Assembly (NCBI GenBank): GCA_022410635.1 | Contig: JAJVDF010000261.1 | Coordinates: 724,227 to 788,226, forward strand | Length of the DNA stretch: 64,000 bases | Direction of reading: 5' to 3' | Source: Tretioscincus oriximinensis | Lineage: Eukaryota; Chordata; Lepidosauria; Squamata; Gymnophthalmidae | Shown: in pieces, positions 1-11,218 of the stretch | Numbering within the stretch: position 1 is the stretch's first letter | Layout: every line of letters begins with the position of its first letter | Program-made: the position numbers and the translations under genes | Notes under the pieces: generated by a model | Told to the model about the DNA's origin: nothing | The model's database searches: none | The model's input: the letters and a program-made list of their open reading frames with translations, nothing else

Positions 1-330
1 AGAATAAAGGAAATTCTGTGACAAAGAAGCTCTTATGGGGTGGGCCTAGTTGTAAGAGGGCCAGGTGAAAGGGGTACGTTTCAACCATACTCCCCAAGCC
101 TGATTAAGTTGGCACATTTTACCAGTGGTGTGAAGCCACCACAGGATAGACTCTATGTCAAAAAAGACACAAAAGAAGAATTTCTTTTTCAATTTAAGGG
201 CTTTCCAGTCTGCTTCAAAGACAAAGAGTAATAAGTTGGCAGGGGAGATGAAGGGGGATGTGTGGGGGAACATGAAGGATTTCAAGTTATCAACCAATGT
301 TTGGCACTTATTTCACAGATTGCTAAGACA
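1..330. other. Unassigned AT-rich flank
   Basis: I see no recognisable gene or repeat here. Short open frames occur on both strands but overlap each other and lack family motifs. The last bases lead into the target duplication of the hAT-type element that follows. Confidence 0.5.
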
Positions 331-338
331 CATCCACA

Positions 339-928
339 TAGGGCTGCCATATTTTGGCAGCCCAAAACCGGGACGGGGTGGGGTGTGGTATGTGCACGCA
401 CGTGCACCGACACGTGCGCGCACATACGGACACTTGTAGTGAGTCAGGCAGAACCTCTCTTCTGCCTTTCTCACCACAAGCGTCCCTGTGCGCGTGCGCA
501 TAACTGTTCCAATCCTGGAGGCGGGGTTTCGTGCACCTACTAGCGTGCCAACTCACCTCTAACGGTGGAAAAACGCCTGGGTTTGTGACAGTAGAACAAA
601 ACTATTCTCCTGTCACAAACTCAGGCGTTTTTCCTTTGCTAGAGGCAAGTTGGCGCGCTTTACAAGCAGGCGCATGAAACTCCGCTTCCAGTATTGGAGC
701 AGCTACAGAACACTCTGAGGTCCCTTCCAGGACCTCGGAAAGCATTGCTGGCCCGCATCCGTCAGCTCTGACAGCTGCTTTTCCTTTAAAATCCCTCATT
801 TTTACATTCCCTGATGCAGCACCGGGGAATGTAAAAAGCCGGGATTTTGCCTTAAAGCCCAGAGGGGACTATATTTTAGTCCCCCAAACCGGGATTGTCC
901 CACTTTCACGAGACGTATGGCAACCCTA
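339..928. mobile_element. Non-autonomous hAT-type DNA transposon, copy 1
   Basis: The element starts TAGGGCTGCCATA and ends in the reverse complement of TAGGGTTGCCATA. It is flanked on both sides by the same 8 bases, CATCCACA (331-338 and 929-936). An 8-bp duplication with TAGGG-type inverted ends fits the hAT superfamily. The 590-bp body has no transposase frame and is built from nested inverted repeats. A CACGTG-rich palindrome lies near 384-427, a hairpin near 434-481, and a longer fold-back at about 549-656 whose arms both carry a 'gcgtttttcc'-like core. A second copy lies inverted at 59047-59618. It is CpG-rich compared with its surroundings, so it is probably not very old. The exact family name is not known to me. 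Confidence 0.85.
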
Positions 929-1360
929 CATCCACATGTCCATATTTCAAAATTTATATCTATATAGATAAATTGGCTCTCACAATTTTATTTTGTGCTA
1001 CTGTGCCTCTTCTCTCTTTTTGGTAGAACCACATACAGTATAACTGAATGCATTATTCGGTAGAAGTCATCTAGCCAAATACTTATTTTCCTCCATAGCC
1101 ATTAGAAAACATAGTATCAGGATCAAAGATCAGAAAAGCAATAACTCGGTCCATAAGAAGAAAAAGGAGGGCCACGTATACACATAGAGCATTCTAGTTT
1201 CAGACCAGACTGTTTCATGACACACAAGACAGAAAAGCAGAGGCCAGAGAGGGAAAAAAGAAATAAAAGGAATGCACTTACTGTATATAAAAATCAATTC
1301 AGTTACATGCTTTGAAATTATGGTACCAATCTTTTTCCATTATCAGTTTAAAATTCTTCT
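929..1360. other. Unassigned sequence
   Basis: AT-rich single-copy-looking sequence after the hAT target duplication. No repeat ends, conserved frames or RNA motifs were recognised. Confidence 0.45.
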
Positions 1361-1384
1361 ATTTTTCAGGACTGTTGTGAGATA

Positions 1385-1480
1385 CTGTTTTAATATGTTA
1401 CTTTGTTGTTAATGTTAACCACCCTGAAACCTTTGGGTCTAGGGCAGTATAGACATGGAAATAAATAAATTAAACGAATG
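1385..1480 (+). repeat. 3' tail of an unassigned retroposon
   Basis: The stretch 'accaccctgaaacc' followed by 'gggcagtatagac' and an AAATAAAT-type tail has the layout of the 3' end shared by many lizard SINEs and LINEs: a short hairpin-like CCRCCCTGA...GGG..TATA module, then an A/T repeat. Similar modules end the SINEs in this window. No body could be assigned. Confidence 0.5.
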
Positions 1481-1617
1481 AATGTTCCAGACATATTGTA
1501 AAACATGCTCCCTGCAACAATGTTCCAGTCACTATGCATACTATCAAACATGTGTAAAGCCTATGTATCCAGAAATTTGATCCTGTTTGCAAGAATAAAC
1601 AATGGGATTAACAATTC

Positions 1618-1668
1618 ATGTTTGCTGTTTTTTGCCATTAAAAAGAATTTTTAAAAGTTTTAAAAATT
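1618..1668. repeat. 50-bp direct repeat, copy 1
   Basis: This segment, starting 'catgtttgctgttttttgcc', matches 3557-3608 almost base for base, with about three differences. The flanks are unrelated. It could be the end of an unrecognised dispersed element. Confidence 0.6.
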
Positions 1669-1689
1669 GAATAAGTTTATCTTTATTCT

Positions 1690-2260
1690 AGTCTAGAACG
1701 TTGTCTAAGGATTGGTAGTGGGGATCTTGTCAAATGTTTTACAAAGAGAAAGATTACCTTAACCCTAAGCATACTAGTCACTAGGAAGGAAGGAAGGAAG
1801 GAAGGAGGAAAGGAAATGAGCTTAGTATATCTGGTTCCTGATAAACTCATGTCAGCTCCTAAGAATGGCCGTGTTCTTTTCTAAGTGTTCACAGATGCGC
1901 TGCTTGATAATCTATTCCAGGACTTTGTCCAGTAAAGACATATAGCTAACCGAACTATAATTTAGCTGCTCCTCTTCTTTTTTCTTTCTGAATTTTGCAG
2001 CATTTGCTTTTTCTTAACCTTCCGGACCAACCTTGGCTCTGCAAAGATTTTGAAAGATTACAGGCAATGGATCTAAAATCACTTCCACAAGCACTTTTTT
2101 ACACCGTGAAGTGTAACTTGTCTGAGAGCCAGGAGACTTGTATTCATTGAAAACTCCTAGATAATGAACATTGCTTCCCCTGCAGGATGAGCACTCTAGC
2201 TCTTTAACCATTTTTGTCTTTTCCTCGTCACCTCCACTGATATCACCATCCTTCTTATGC
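1690..2260 (-). mobile_element. CR1 LINE fragment, reverse transcriptase region
   Basis: Read on the minus strand, 2014-2211 encodes a stretch with YLGVFNEYKSPGS, then KVLVEVILDPLPVIFQNLCR. This matches the fingers part of CR1-type reverse transcriptases, where the family has a ...F.E.KSPGPD.......VL...I..PL..IF... pattern. The bases from 1690 to 2010 continue into the same domain with frameshifts. A GGAA microsatellite (1783-1812) has grown inside it. Neither end of the LINE is visible. The fragment is old and non-functional. Confidence 0.75.
1783..1812. repeat. (GGAA)n microsatellite
   Basis: About seven GGAA units in a row, with one GGAGG interruption, inside the CR1 fragment. Confidence 0.9.
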
Positions 2261-2570
2261 AGTAGTAACAGTTCTTTTCTTTAATTTTGGACATGTTTTG
2301 GACAAAATCTTACTGTTTTTCCTCACTTACTACTTTTCATTCTGACTATCCTGACTCTTCCAAGATATTAATCTGCAGCTATCCTTCCTTCTTCACATCT
2401 TTTTAGCAAACCTCATAGGTCTTTCCCTCCTCTTGGTGGTTTTCCAGGCTCTCCTTCTATTTCTGGACTTCTCTTGAAAATTAATAATTATTGGACCCTA
2501 TTCACTTTATTTCTTGGATCATTAAAAAAATAAACACCTTTATGAACTAAAAGTTACATATTTGACTTGT
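2261..2570. other. Unassigned pyrimidine-rich sequence between CR1 pieces
   Basis: Rich in CTT and TCC on the plus strand. It may be the upstream continuation of the preceding minus-strand CR1, but I cannot follow a reading frame through it. Confidence 0.35.
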
Positions 2571-2780
2571 TAAGAACGTAAAAGGAGCCTTGCTGCAACA
2601 GGGACAGCCTATCTAGTCCAGTTTTCCATTTCATAGAACGGCCTTGAGAACCATCCTGTCTATGCCTCTCCATTCTGGAAGCAATACCTATGTATCATTT
2701 CTAGCAGAAATTGATATATTTGCCCCTTTATAAATTCATTAATCTTTAATCATCCAGACAATCATCTGATAGAGAGGTCG
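2571..2780 (-). mobile_element. CR1/L3-type LINE 3' UTR fragment
   Basis: Begins with 'aagaacgtaaaaggagcc' and carries 'cctatctagtccag'. This is a decayed form of the reverse complement of the ...CTGGACTAGATGG...CTTCTTATG ending seen at 5750-5850 and 40850-40920. The tail of the LINE therefore points left. Strongly diverged. Confidence 0.55.
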
Positions 2781-3340
2781 ATTTTCTATTGCATTTGTCT
2801 CACCAGCCTGTTAAATAAATTAGAACATGGATTTTAAAACTGATTATCTGTATTATCGGTAAACCAGGGAAGCCAGCTATTAAATCGGGATATAGGTTTA
2901 AGTTGGAAAGTCTATGCTGTGTAGATAATTTTTAGTGATAAACTGCGAGAATGTTGATGTTTACATCCCAATAATTTCCTTCACTTCCCCAAAGGGGTGT
3001 GTGTCAAGCCTGATACTGACAGCAGACTAACCAATAGCATTTGGGATGAGAGACTATTGTACTTCCTCTTGACAACCAGCAAACTATGTGCATGACAGGA
3101 GACAGTCTCACAAGCTTGGGAAATTTCATTTGCCAAGAACTGTCAGAATGACAAAATCCAGAATAAACTGTAAAACTATGAACATAGCGCTTTAAAGCTA
3201 GAAAACCAATTAACTGGATTATCAGGAAAATTTGGAATAAACCAGTACTGTGTGGATACAGCCTTTGTTTATCCATGCTAGGTGCTGTTACCACCTATTC
3301 TGTTTGTAAGTTCCATGGACCAATTACTTTCTTTGCTTCC
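2781..3340. other. Unassigned sequence
   Basis: No gene or repeat recognised. A 96-residue minus-strand open frame at 3004-3294 has no motif that I know and lies in AT-rich context, so I take it as chance. Confidence 0.4.
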
Positions 3341-3520
3341 AAACATTTTGAATTTCTTATCTTTAATAATATTTTTAGCTATCTTGTCCAGAATGGACAT
3401 TAATCTGACAGGTCAACAATTTCCTGAGTTTCTCCTCGGACTTTTTTTTTTTAAAAAAATGGAGTTGTATTAGCTATCTTCTCATCAACAATTATTGAAG
3501 ATGAGCATTGCAACAAGTTG
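3340..3520 (-). mobile_element. Old CR1 reverse transcriptase fragment
   Basis: The order 'ttgtccagaatggacatt', 'ctgacaggtcaacaattt', 'cctgagtttctcctcgg' matches, with decay, the part of CR1 RT that encodes YRPVSLTS-type residues when read in reverse. A T12A7 run has formed in the middle. It lies about 1.2 kb from the 1690-2260 fragment and has the same orientation, so the two could belong to one ancient element. Confidence 0.5.
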
Positions 3521-3556
3521 CATATTTTTGTCAGATGGTCTCGCAATCTTAGTTCA

Positions 3557-3608
3557 CGTTTGCTGTTTTTTGCCATTAAAATGAATTTTTAAAAGTTTTA
3601 AAAAATGA
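3557..3608. repeat. 50-bp direct repeat, copy 2
   Basis: Matches 1618-1668, sharing 'tttgctgttttttgccatta'. See the first copy. Confidence 0.6.
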
Positions 3609-5239
3609 ATTGGATGGATGCTATCAAAACTTGGTAATGTGTTGATCACTAATTTGTCCCCCTCGTTTTCAGAATCCTTGCTTCTGGTCAGCAAAGTGTG
3701 CGAAATTGGGCTGTCTGCAAACCTGCTAATAAGCAGATATTGTAGTGAGACTAACAAAACAACCCTAATGCTATGTTGGGATGCCCTTGGAAATACTATA
3801 CTACCTTTGTAGTTGTGGCATGTTATTAGGAGAATGAGCTTATTGGATATCTGATGAGGCCTTTTTAGCTTTATTTTGAAATCAAGTCCTGGGAACTTCT
3901 AATGTGATGTTCTAATGTGAACTTCTAATGTGTATCGGGGACATATTTAGGGAAATGCCAAAATTGTGTAAAGATCTAGCATTACCTATTGCCATCTGAT
4001 AAGTTCCTTAGTTTTCAATAGCCCACTAGGTAGTTCAAAACTCTCATGACCATTATGACTTACCTCCGTGAAAATTCAATGAACTGATGTGGAAAGATTT
4101 GACATCCACTTGGCCAGGCAGTGTATACGTAATAGACTCCCACAATAAGGTCACATTTGTTTCCTTCATTCTCATTCTGTTCTACTGTTAGAATATTTAT
4201 AATGTAAGAATTTGTACCACATGGTGGATGGGGAAGCCAAACCACAATGTTAAACTAGGGACAATTTTATTGGATTTTTCGAAGAACAACAGTGCACAGA
4301 TATTTATTCACTTGTTGAATTTGTACTCCATTCTTCATATTAAAGTCCCAGGTCACAAGCAAAAGTGACTTAAATACTGATTGAAACCACTAAAGAACTT
4401 AATTAAAAAGCAGTAAAACTATTATTTAAAGCCATTTTTTAAAAGAAAGAACAAAGTACGAATAGAATAAAATTGTGCAGTCATTCAGCAAAACAACCAA
4501 AGTCTTTCTGGCTCCATAAATATATATTTATTTGTTCCTGTGGCTATTGATTACATTTAACAGCATAACTGTTGTAGTTAATAAAGCATTGCAGATAAAA
4601 ATTCTGACAGGGATTCTAGAGCTGCTTTATTGGTTAACACCCATCAACTGCTCCAACTGACAGATTTTTGGGATTACATGTCAACAATTGTCAGATCATG
4701 CATGGCTTGCTTAAAGATAGTTAGCATAGCAGTCAAGAGTCTTATGCCCTTACACTATAGCTGTTTCTCCACTTACCTCTTCGCATTCAGAATCAATGGG
4801 TTGGAAAAGGCTTGGCCCACTGATTCCAAATATGTGGTGACATAGATAGCATCAGCACCAGCTGCACAACGGCACCAGTCTAATCCAGTCCAATTCAGCT
4901 CACGCTAGAGCCACATTATTCACAGAAACTTCTGAAAATGGATTCTCACTTGGATCTTCTAGATGGTACATTTCATTCCACAATTGTCTTGAATATTAAT
5001 AATAGTTTTGAATATGAAAACTCTACCATTTGCACATGCTTCCTATGTGCATGATCAGGTCTTCTTATACTGTGATAAATCACAATTAATCTGTGATCAG
5101 TGTATACAAGAAAAAAGTAAATGTAATAAAATAATATTATTAGGGAGGGAGGGAGGAAATGAAATAAATAAATAAAGGCTTAACCATGACCAGCAACTGG
5201 AAGGGACATTTCTACACATTTTTGAACTATTGGTATTAA
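3609..5239. other. Unassigned AT-rich sequence
   Basis: Single-copy-looking sequence of about 1.6 kb. There is a local triplication of 'cttctaatgtg' near 3896-3930. No coding frame with recognisable residues and no repeat ends were seen. Confidence 0.4.
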
Positions 5240-5850
5240 AATTTGACCAATCAGAATGCCTGAAGGTGCAGAAAAAGGCACCAAGAATGATCAAGGGTCT
5301 GGAGCACCTCCCTTATGAAGTCAGGCTACAGTATCTGAGCCTCTTCGTTGAAAGATGACGTTTGAGAAGTGATCTGATTGAAATGTACAAAATCAAGCAT
5401 GGGATGGATAGGGTGAATAGAGAAAAATGTTTTCTCTATCACACAACACTAGGACCAGAGGGCACTTCTTGAAACTGATGGGCAGAAAAGTGAGAACAGA
5501 CAAAGGAAAGTATTTTTTCACCCAGAGGGTCTTCAGCCTGTAGAATTTACTTCCTGAAGAGGTGGTGGCAGCTAATAGCTTGGATAGCTTCAAGACAGGA
5601 CTAGACAGGTTTATAGACACCAAGGGTATAAATGGGTACCAGGACGGATATCTGGATGTTGTCTCCGGGATGGAGCAACAGGCAGGACTCCTGAAATACC
5701 ATTTGCAGGGAGTCATGAACAGGTGCATATTTTGCTTTCCTCTGTTCAGACTGCCAAGGTGCATCTGCTTGGCCTCTATGTGAGACAAAATGCTGGACTA
5801 GATGGACTCTGTCCCGATCCAGTATGGCTCTTCTTATGTTCTTATGTTCT
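5240..5850 (+). mobile_element. CR1/L3-type LINE, 5'-truncated, RT C-terminus plus 3' UTR
   Basis: The plus-strand frame at 5250-5420 reads MIKGLEHLPYEVRLQYLSLF, then RSDLIEMYKI and HGMDRVN. That is the usual end of CR1-type ORF2: RMIKGLE.LPYEERL..LGLFSLE.RRLRGDLIEVYKI. The frame is then broken by stops and shifts. The 3' UTR follows ('gatggagcaacaggcaggac' region) and ends in TTCTTATG repeats at 5831-5849, the terminal microsatellite of this subfamily. Related tails occur at 40684-40922 (+), 10341-10620 (-) and 31153-31340 (-). Confidence 0.8.
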
Positions 5851-6740
5851 GAAGTTACTTTCTACTGCAAGGCTTGGTCTCTGAAAGCAAATTTTGGACA
5901 TAGAATATTTTTGCATTCCTACTGGAAGGGGCAATATTTGGATTTTACGCCATAGTTTCATATCTCTGTGTCTAGGGAATTCACTGTGCAAGTTTGTACT
6001 CAAAGTAGTTGCATGAATCACACAAGCTTTCTTCATTAGATGTCACAATTGAGAAGCGCAAAAGTTCGCAACATGCCAGAACTTGGCAGCGCATGAGCTA
6101 TGAGAAATGTTCCGTGTGTGGTCTCTCTAATTGATACTTGAGAATCAAAATGAATCCTAGATAGGAGTTTGATTGACATAGCCCTACTCAAAACTCACAA
6201 AGCAAGCAGGAATGCAGCCCTTTTCAGATCCCTGGGATTCAACATATGCTGAACCTTCCACTAACCATGTGTGTGTATATATATACTGTATATATGGTAG
6301 TTTAAAACACACAGTGAGAACGATGTATTGCACAGGTGCTAACAAGTGTGCTCTAACAAGTGGCCCCAAACCATCACACAGCTGGTAGCTGAGNAAGTGA
6401 AACAGGGAGGTGTCCTCAGAAGAACAACACCCAAAGCCCCTGCTTGTATAAAATAATAATCTAAAAATACAGACAGGTCCCAGCTCATAGGTAAATCAAA
6501 CAGCTGCCTGTTTGGAAGCATTATAAATAGTCCTCTTTTATTCTTCCTCTCAACACATACACCTATTGTGAAGATTAAAAAAACAAACACAAACACAGGG
6601 CAGATCTTGACACATAGCATTATTGGATGCATTAGAGCACTTTGAGCATGCAAAGTATTTTACAATCCTATTCCTGTTTGAAACAGCTGCATACATCTTT
6701 TTCTTATTAAGAATGTCATGGGACTTACCTGTTTCCTTAA
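5851..6740. other. Unassigned sequence with a TA-rich patch
   Basis: No gene seen. An alternating GTGTGTATATATATACTGTATATA patch lies at about 6270-6297. One ambiguous base at 6394 breaks a chance minus-strand frame. Confidence 0.4.
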
Positions 6741-6741
6741 T

Positions 6742-6875
6742 ATAGGGTTTCCACATTAAATCTGGGATACATCAGGTGCAGCTTCTAATGCCTGCTGCAT
6801 CTCTCTCTCTGTGTGTGTCACTTTTTCACACCCATTTAAGCTCCAAAGTTCTGCCCCAATTTTTTTGTAGGAATC
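6742..6875. mobile_element. Fragment of a short TAGGG-ended MITE
   Basis: 'tagggtttccacattaaat' followed by 'caggtgcagcttctaatgc' corresponds to the element at 49619-49799 read in reverse. Only one end is clear here. A short CT/GT microsatellite lies inside it. Confidence 0.5.
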
Positions 6876-7109
6876 TTACTTTAATAGCAGACGTGGGCTT
6901 GTGACTCCCAGGGGGAAGGCAAGGTCCCATTTGGGGATGCTTTTATTCCTTTCCAATATGACGGGAATACAGTTCTCTGTCCAAGATGTCATCTTCTCAA
7001 TGCATTTTACGCAGCATTTTACAGGTGGGGGCAAAATCACAGTTGGCTTTTGTCTGGAATAAAGAAAAATTCATGAAAAAGCAGTGAGTTTGCAAGGGGC
7101 CTTAGTCTT

Positions 7110-7215
7110 TGTTCAGAAAGCCCAGCAAGGGGCTCTTGTAGCACTTTGCAGACTAACAAGAGGAAAATAGGAGCTTTCATAGACAATCTACTTCTTCAGG
7201 TGCAAAGTGCTCCCA
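7110..7215. repeat. Degenerate copy of the palindromic 'cataagctttcgtag' family
   Basis: 'tagcactttgcagactaac' and 'agctttcatagacaatctac' followed by 'ttcttcaggtgc' keep the order of the better copies at 18706, 31788, 41819 and 42245. It is too decayed to define ends. Confidence 0.55.
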
Positions 7216-8053
7216 GACCCTCTTGCAGGAATGAAATGTATGATTTCTTTATAGTATTGTAAAAAGAAATGGCACTAAAAAGGAGGATAGTTTGGATGCA
7301 CATATTGTATTCTCTACTACCTACACTACATTATGCCAATGAATTAATTTTATGTTTGCATTTGGGAGCTGTCTCAAACCACCACAGAACAAATGGAGGA
7401 TGTGCCTCATTAATGGCCTATATTGTTCATGCCAGGATTTGCTTGACAATAATTTGACCTGTCTCACTTTTGCCCATGACAGATTTTCTTCTTTTTATTA
7501 TCAAATGTCTATAATAACAGAAGACTTTCTCCTTTGCAATTCCTGCTTTCCACACATTGAAAAGATTGGACAGTCTATGTGAAGAGTCTCTCTGTGAAGA
7601 ATGTCAGCAAAACTGATTTAGTGTTTTGTACCATTCCAAGTCCTTCGTTGCACTGTCATTCTTTTCTGTTCTCTTGCACTTTTAACATCAGTTCTATAAG
7701 GAGAAGATTATCAGAAGGGTTCCTACTGTGTGAGTGTGTATGTGTGATTGGGGTTACATGTATGAAAACCATAAAAGGTAATAGCTAAAGGAGTTACTGG
7801 CAAGAAATATCTGACACTCACCTCTGAGACAGCAAACAGAAAGACAGCTGCCACCCATTAAAAGGCCATGAATTTCAAGGCACACTTCTTGCAAATGATT
7901 TCCCTTAACCCTCAAAAGCCCAGCATTTATAAGTAGCAGAAAAATAAAAACACCTATTTTTTAAAATTTGTTTGTAACCTTAGGCCTTATGCACTGGGAA
8001 ACATTCTGATTCATTTGCAGGAGATGATACATTATGTTCATTAAATAGTTTTA
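7216..8053. other. Unassigned sequence
   Basis: Several overlapping short frames but no family motif, repeat terminus or RNA signal. Confidence 0.4.
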
Positions 8054-8213
8054 GCTAAAGTTACCATATGGAAAAAAGGACAGGATCTCTGCACTAACAG
8101 CTGCATAGAAGAGGAAATTTTAGTAGAGGTATAAAACACCAACACCTGCCAAATTTATTTGTTCTATCTATTAAAAGCATAGCATCTCTGCCTTTTCCAT
8201 ATGGTAACTTTAG
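8054..8213. mobile_element. 160-bp MITE with inverted CTAAAGTTACCATATGG ends
   Basis: The first 17 bases, CTAAAGTTACCATATGG, recur exactly inverted at 8197-8213. The similarity continues inward (GAAAAAAGGACAG against GAAAAGGCAGAG). The body has no frame. No clean target duplication was found, so the superfamily (hAT-like by its ends) is a guess. Confidence 0.7.
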
Positions 8214-9204
8214 TTTCGGGCCATTTCAAAAACCAAGTTTGACATAGTTAGGAAGGATAAAGAAATGCTAAATGGTTCACCATCAAAGAAATCAGAACCG
8301 CCTAATTTAATTTAAAGTTTAGTTGTTCAGAGGTATAACAAGGCACTGCAAGGGAATTTTTATGACCTCTCCTAATCCTATTTTTATTTTTTTGCAAATA
8401 GGGTGGAAAGAAAGAAGGAAAAAAAGAGAGGGAGGATTCTGGAGTAAGTGGACAGATGTACATTCATCTTAGCCCCTCAGAAAGCTGTCCTGCCTAAACC
8501 ACTGGTCTCTGATTTAGGAGACAATAAAGCAGGAAGTACTATATGACTTCTTCCCTTTTCATGTTTAAGAATAATGCTACATTTCCAGTACTACTTCATA
8601 TTGTTCACACAATACGACTTTCCATTACTCTCAGAGTGAACTTCATCTTTGGCAGGGGAGGGACACAGTTCCAACACAAGAAATGACCAAAAATGATTTC
8701 CATTTTGTAATGTTTGAATTTTGAGAGTGTTGCCAAAGGGCCAGGAAGTCTCTTCAAAAAGGTGGCAATGAAAGCAGGGCCACTGCAGAGGGTCTAGTTT
8801 GCTTTCCAAACCTAGAGTTTGTAGGGATGGTCTGCTCTTCTTCCAAGTTAGTATGTACACAGGGAACAGTGTCATTTTCTTTGTTCCACATTCAGTGCAC
8901 TACAATGGTGTCATATGGATACAGCAAGATCTTCTGCTTACAGGTTTCGTCCTCAGTTTTTTTTTAAAAAAAATCAAACAAGATAGGAAAATGACAGCTT
9001 TAATGGATTTGTGAAAGAGGAAATTTTAGCAGGCACATCTGCTAATGTAGAGATGAATGATAACCCTGCTTCTCAAGTGCCCTGCAGATTAGTCTTGAGT
9101 GTGTACACAAACACAAGTACAGGAGAAGAATGGTGAAAAAACAGATGTGATCCATGGTTGAAAAAGCTTTAGCCAGACCTGTCTCAATAGGGATGCATTG
9201 AGGG
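8214..9204. other. Unassigned sequence
   Basis: No recognised gene or repeat, apart from an A/T run (T9A8) near 8958-8974. Confidence 0.4.
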
Positions 9205-9338
9205 TAGGTTTTATTTTAAATGTTTTAATCTTTTGGATACTTACTTTTTGTTGTTGTTACCCATCCTAAAACCTGCTGGTAGATGGTGGCATAAAAATTT
9301 CAAATAAAATAAACAAACAAATAAATAAATAAATAAAG
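9205..9338 (+). repeat. Retroposon 3' tail with (AAAT)n
   Basis: 'ttgttacccatcctaaaacc' followed by 'gatggtggcataaaaattt' and AAAC/AAAT repeats (9302-9337) resembles the shared SINE/LINE 3' module. The body upstream is not recognisable. Confidence 0.5.
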
Positions 9339-9551
9339 GGGGAGTTTCCCTCTCTTAACCAGGTCATGCTATTCTTGGTAAAACATATGACACTAGCACT
9401 CCAACTTTCTCCAGATTTAATTCTCAGTGTTGTCCTTATTTTTGTTGTCTTTGTTTTCATTTATTATAAGTGCCATCCATTTACATGATTCTCTCTATTC
9501 TATTACAAGTTTATTTGAAAGCAGAGTATGGAACAGAGTAACCCAAGAACT

Positions 9552-9875
9552 ATAAGGCACAGATAGCTCAGTCGCTTAGAAATTCGCCTCTCATCTGGAA
9601 GATCGGGTTTCGAAGCCCTGTGTGGGACGTGGGTAGGGGTGAGCACCTTCCACTTGCCTGTAGCTCTAGCCAACCCAGCTATTCGAAAGCAAGAATTGCA
9701 AGAAATTGCAACTGACTGCAAGTAGATGCATGGGAACCACCAGAGCCTGTTGGGGAAGATAGAATGTAAGCCTTCAGGCAAAAAGTACCCTTGTAAGCCG
9801 CTTTGAGTCCCTTTGAAAGGTGAGAAAAGCGGGGTATAAGAACCCAGTTCTTCATCTTCTTCTATAATGTATGAA
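9552..9875 (+). mobile_element. tRNA-derived SINE, family 1, near full length
   Basis: The head has a recognisable RNA polymerase III A box (TAGCTCAGTCG, about 9568) and B box (GGTTTCGAAGCCC, about 9605), as in a tRNA. It is followed by a unique body and a 3' module (CCGCTTTGAGTCC...GCGGGGTATAAGAA), then a TTCTTC-type tail. Other copies lie at 48672-48961 (-) and 60893-61009 (+, 3' part only). It is non-coding, would need LINE machinery to move, and resembles squamate tRNA-derived SINEs. It is not a functional tRNA gene because the acceptor and anticodon arms do not pair properly. Confidence 0.8.
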
Positions 9876-10340
9876 CTGTATTAAAATGCAATCAAGGTGC
9901 CCAGTTCAGACAGCAACAGAAAATAAAAGCTTGGCACCCACTTGTCTTGGCCAAACTGTTCCCTACTAAATGTCAATATCAAACTTTGTAGCATTATTGC
10001 TACAGTTTAACTACATTCTAATGAGATTTATTAATCATTCACTGTTTTAGCATAATTGTCCATCATGGATCTATAAATATATACCTTGTTTCTTCCCTAA
10101 TAGAATTGATGACATCAAATATCCAGCTTCTATCTGTGTACAGATCAAATACAGATATGCTTTCTTTCAGCAAGCTGGCAGCTTCTTGCATCTTCATTCC
10201 ATGTCTGGGATCAATTTTCTACTGCTCTGATTACTGCAATTTTATATTCTAACAATTTGGGCCAGTGATTCCTGAAGTGTGGGTTGTGACTTCCTGGGGT
10301 CATATAAAGAACTGGGGGGAGGGGGGTTCACAAAACTATA
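9876..10340. other. Unassigned sequence
   Basis: AT-rich, with no recognised content. A G-rich patch lies at about 10313-10326. Confidence 0.4.
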
Positions 10341-10620
10341 CAAGAGCCCTGCTGAATCAGGCCATAGCCCATGTAGGTTAATATTCTGTTTCACACAGTG
10401 GCCCACCAATTGCAGTAAAATAGTTCAAGCAAAAGAAGGCTTGAACTGTTCTTGACTCCCTGCAAATGGTATTTCAGAAATCCTGCCCATTTTTTCATCC
10501 TAATAGCTAAGGGTACACCTGTCTTCCATGGCTTTGTCTAATCCTATCTTGAAGCTCTGCATCACTTCCCCAGCTTCTGATAACAGCCTCTATCTCTGCC
10601 AGAGCAGCCAATCATGTTTT
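10341..10620 (-). mobile_element. CR1/L3-type LINE 3' end
   Basis: Reads in reverse as the same 3' region as 5570-5850. The pieces 'ttgactccctgcaaatggta', 'gtctaatcctatcttgaag' and 'gagccctgctgaatcaggcc' occur in matching order. The terminal TTCTTATG repeats are lost or very short. Confidence 0.7.
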
Positions 10621-10907
10621 TGCCGTCTTCCTTTTGCTGCTTTTGCCACTTTTGGGGGTGGCAGTGGATGGAATTAAGAGCTAGGGATGGTGTGTGGAGA
10701 GAAGATTGGAAATTAGGAAGTCAGGGAGAGATGGATGATATCCGATGGTTTTGAGTAAATTTATTGTTCTGAAGTTTACACTGATTTTTACTTTTCAAAT
10801 AGAGTTTACATTAATACAGGAGGTCAAATACAAAAGTCTTACACAAGAAGAGATGGTGCCTTCAGAACATTTAGGTACCACTGCTTTAGGCTAAGCAATA
10901 CAGCTTA
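10621..10907. other. Unassigned sequence
   Basis: No recognised feature. Confidence 0.4.
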
Positions 10908-11218
10908 AGGCTACAGGCACATGGATGGTTAAAATCTCCAATATGGAAAACAATTGCAGAATTCAGCCAACATCCATGTAGAATCAGTGAGACAACTAAC
11001 AAGAAAGTAAATACTGAGCATGCTCAGCCAGCAATTTTTCCCGGTATAATTCTATTGTGGTATACAGGCTGCAAGCATGGCAAATTCGCAAAACGTCAAC
11101 TAAAGAATATCTTGGGGGCAATGGACCTTTTTCTGAGTGCTATGTGAAAACACATGGAACCGAGTCATCAACATGTAAGTATCATTGTGCTCTGAACTCC
11201 CCATGTGGCCTGCAGCCT
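10908..11218. mobile_element. MITE with AGGCTRCAGGCACATGG-type inverted ends, copy A
   Basis: The left end, AGGCTACAGGCACATGG, and the right end, CCATGTGGCCTGCAGCCT, are imperfect inverted repeats. The middle contains 'actgagcatgctcagccag'. The same elements occur inverted at 41324-41657. No transposase frame is present and no matching flank duplication was found. A TTAA sits at the left edge but not at the right. Confidence 0.65.

Noticed and set aside
9556..9628. tRNA gene
   Set aside because: A and B boxes are present but the arms do not pair as a tRNA, and the sequence continues into a SINE body repeated elsewhere in the window.
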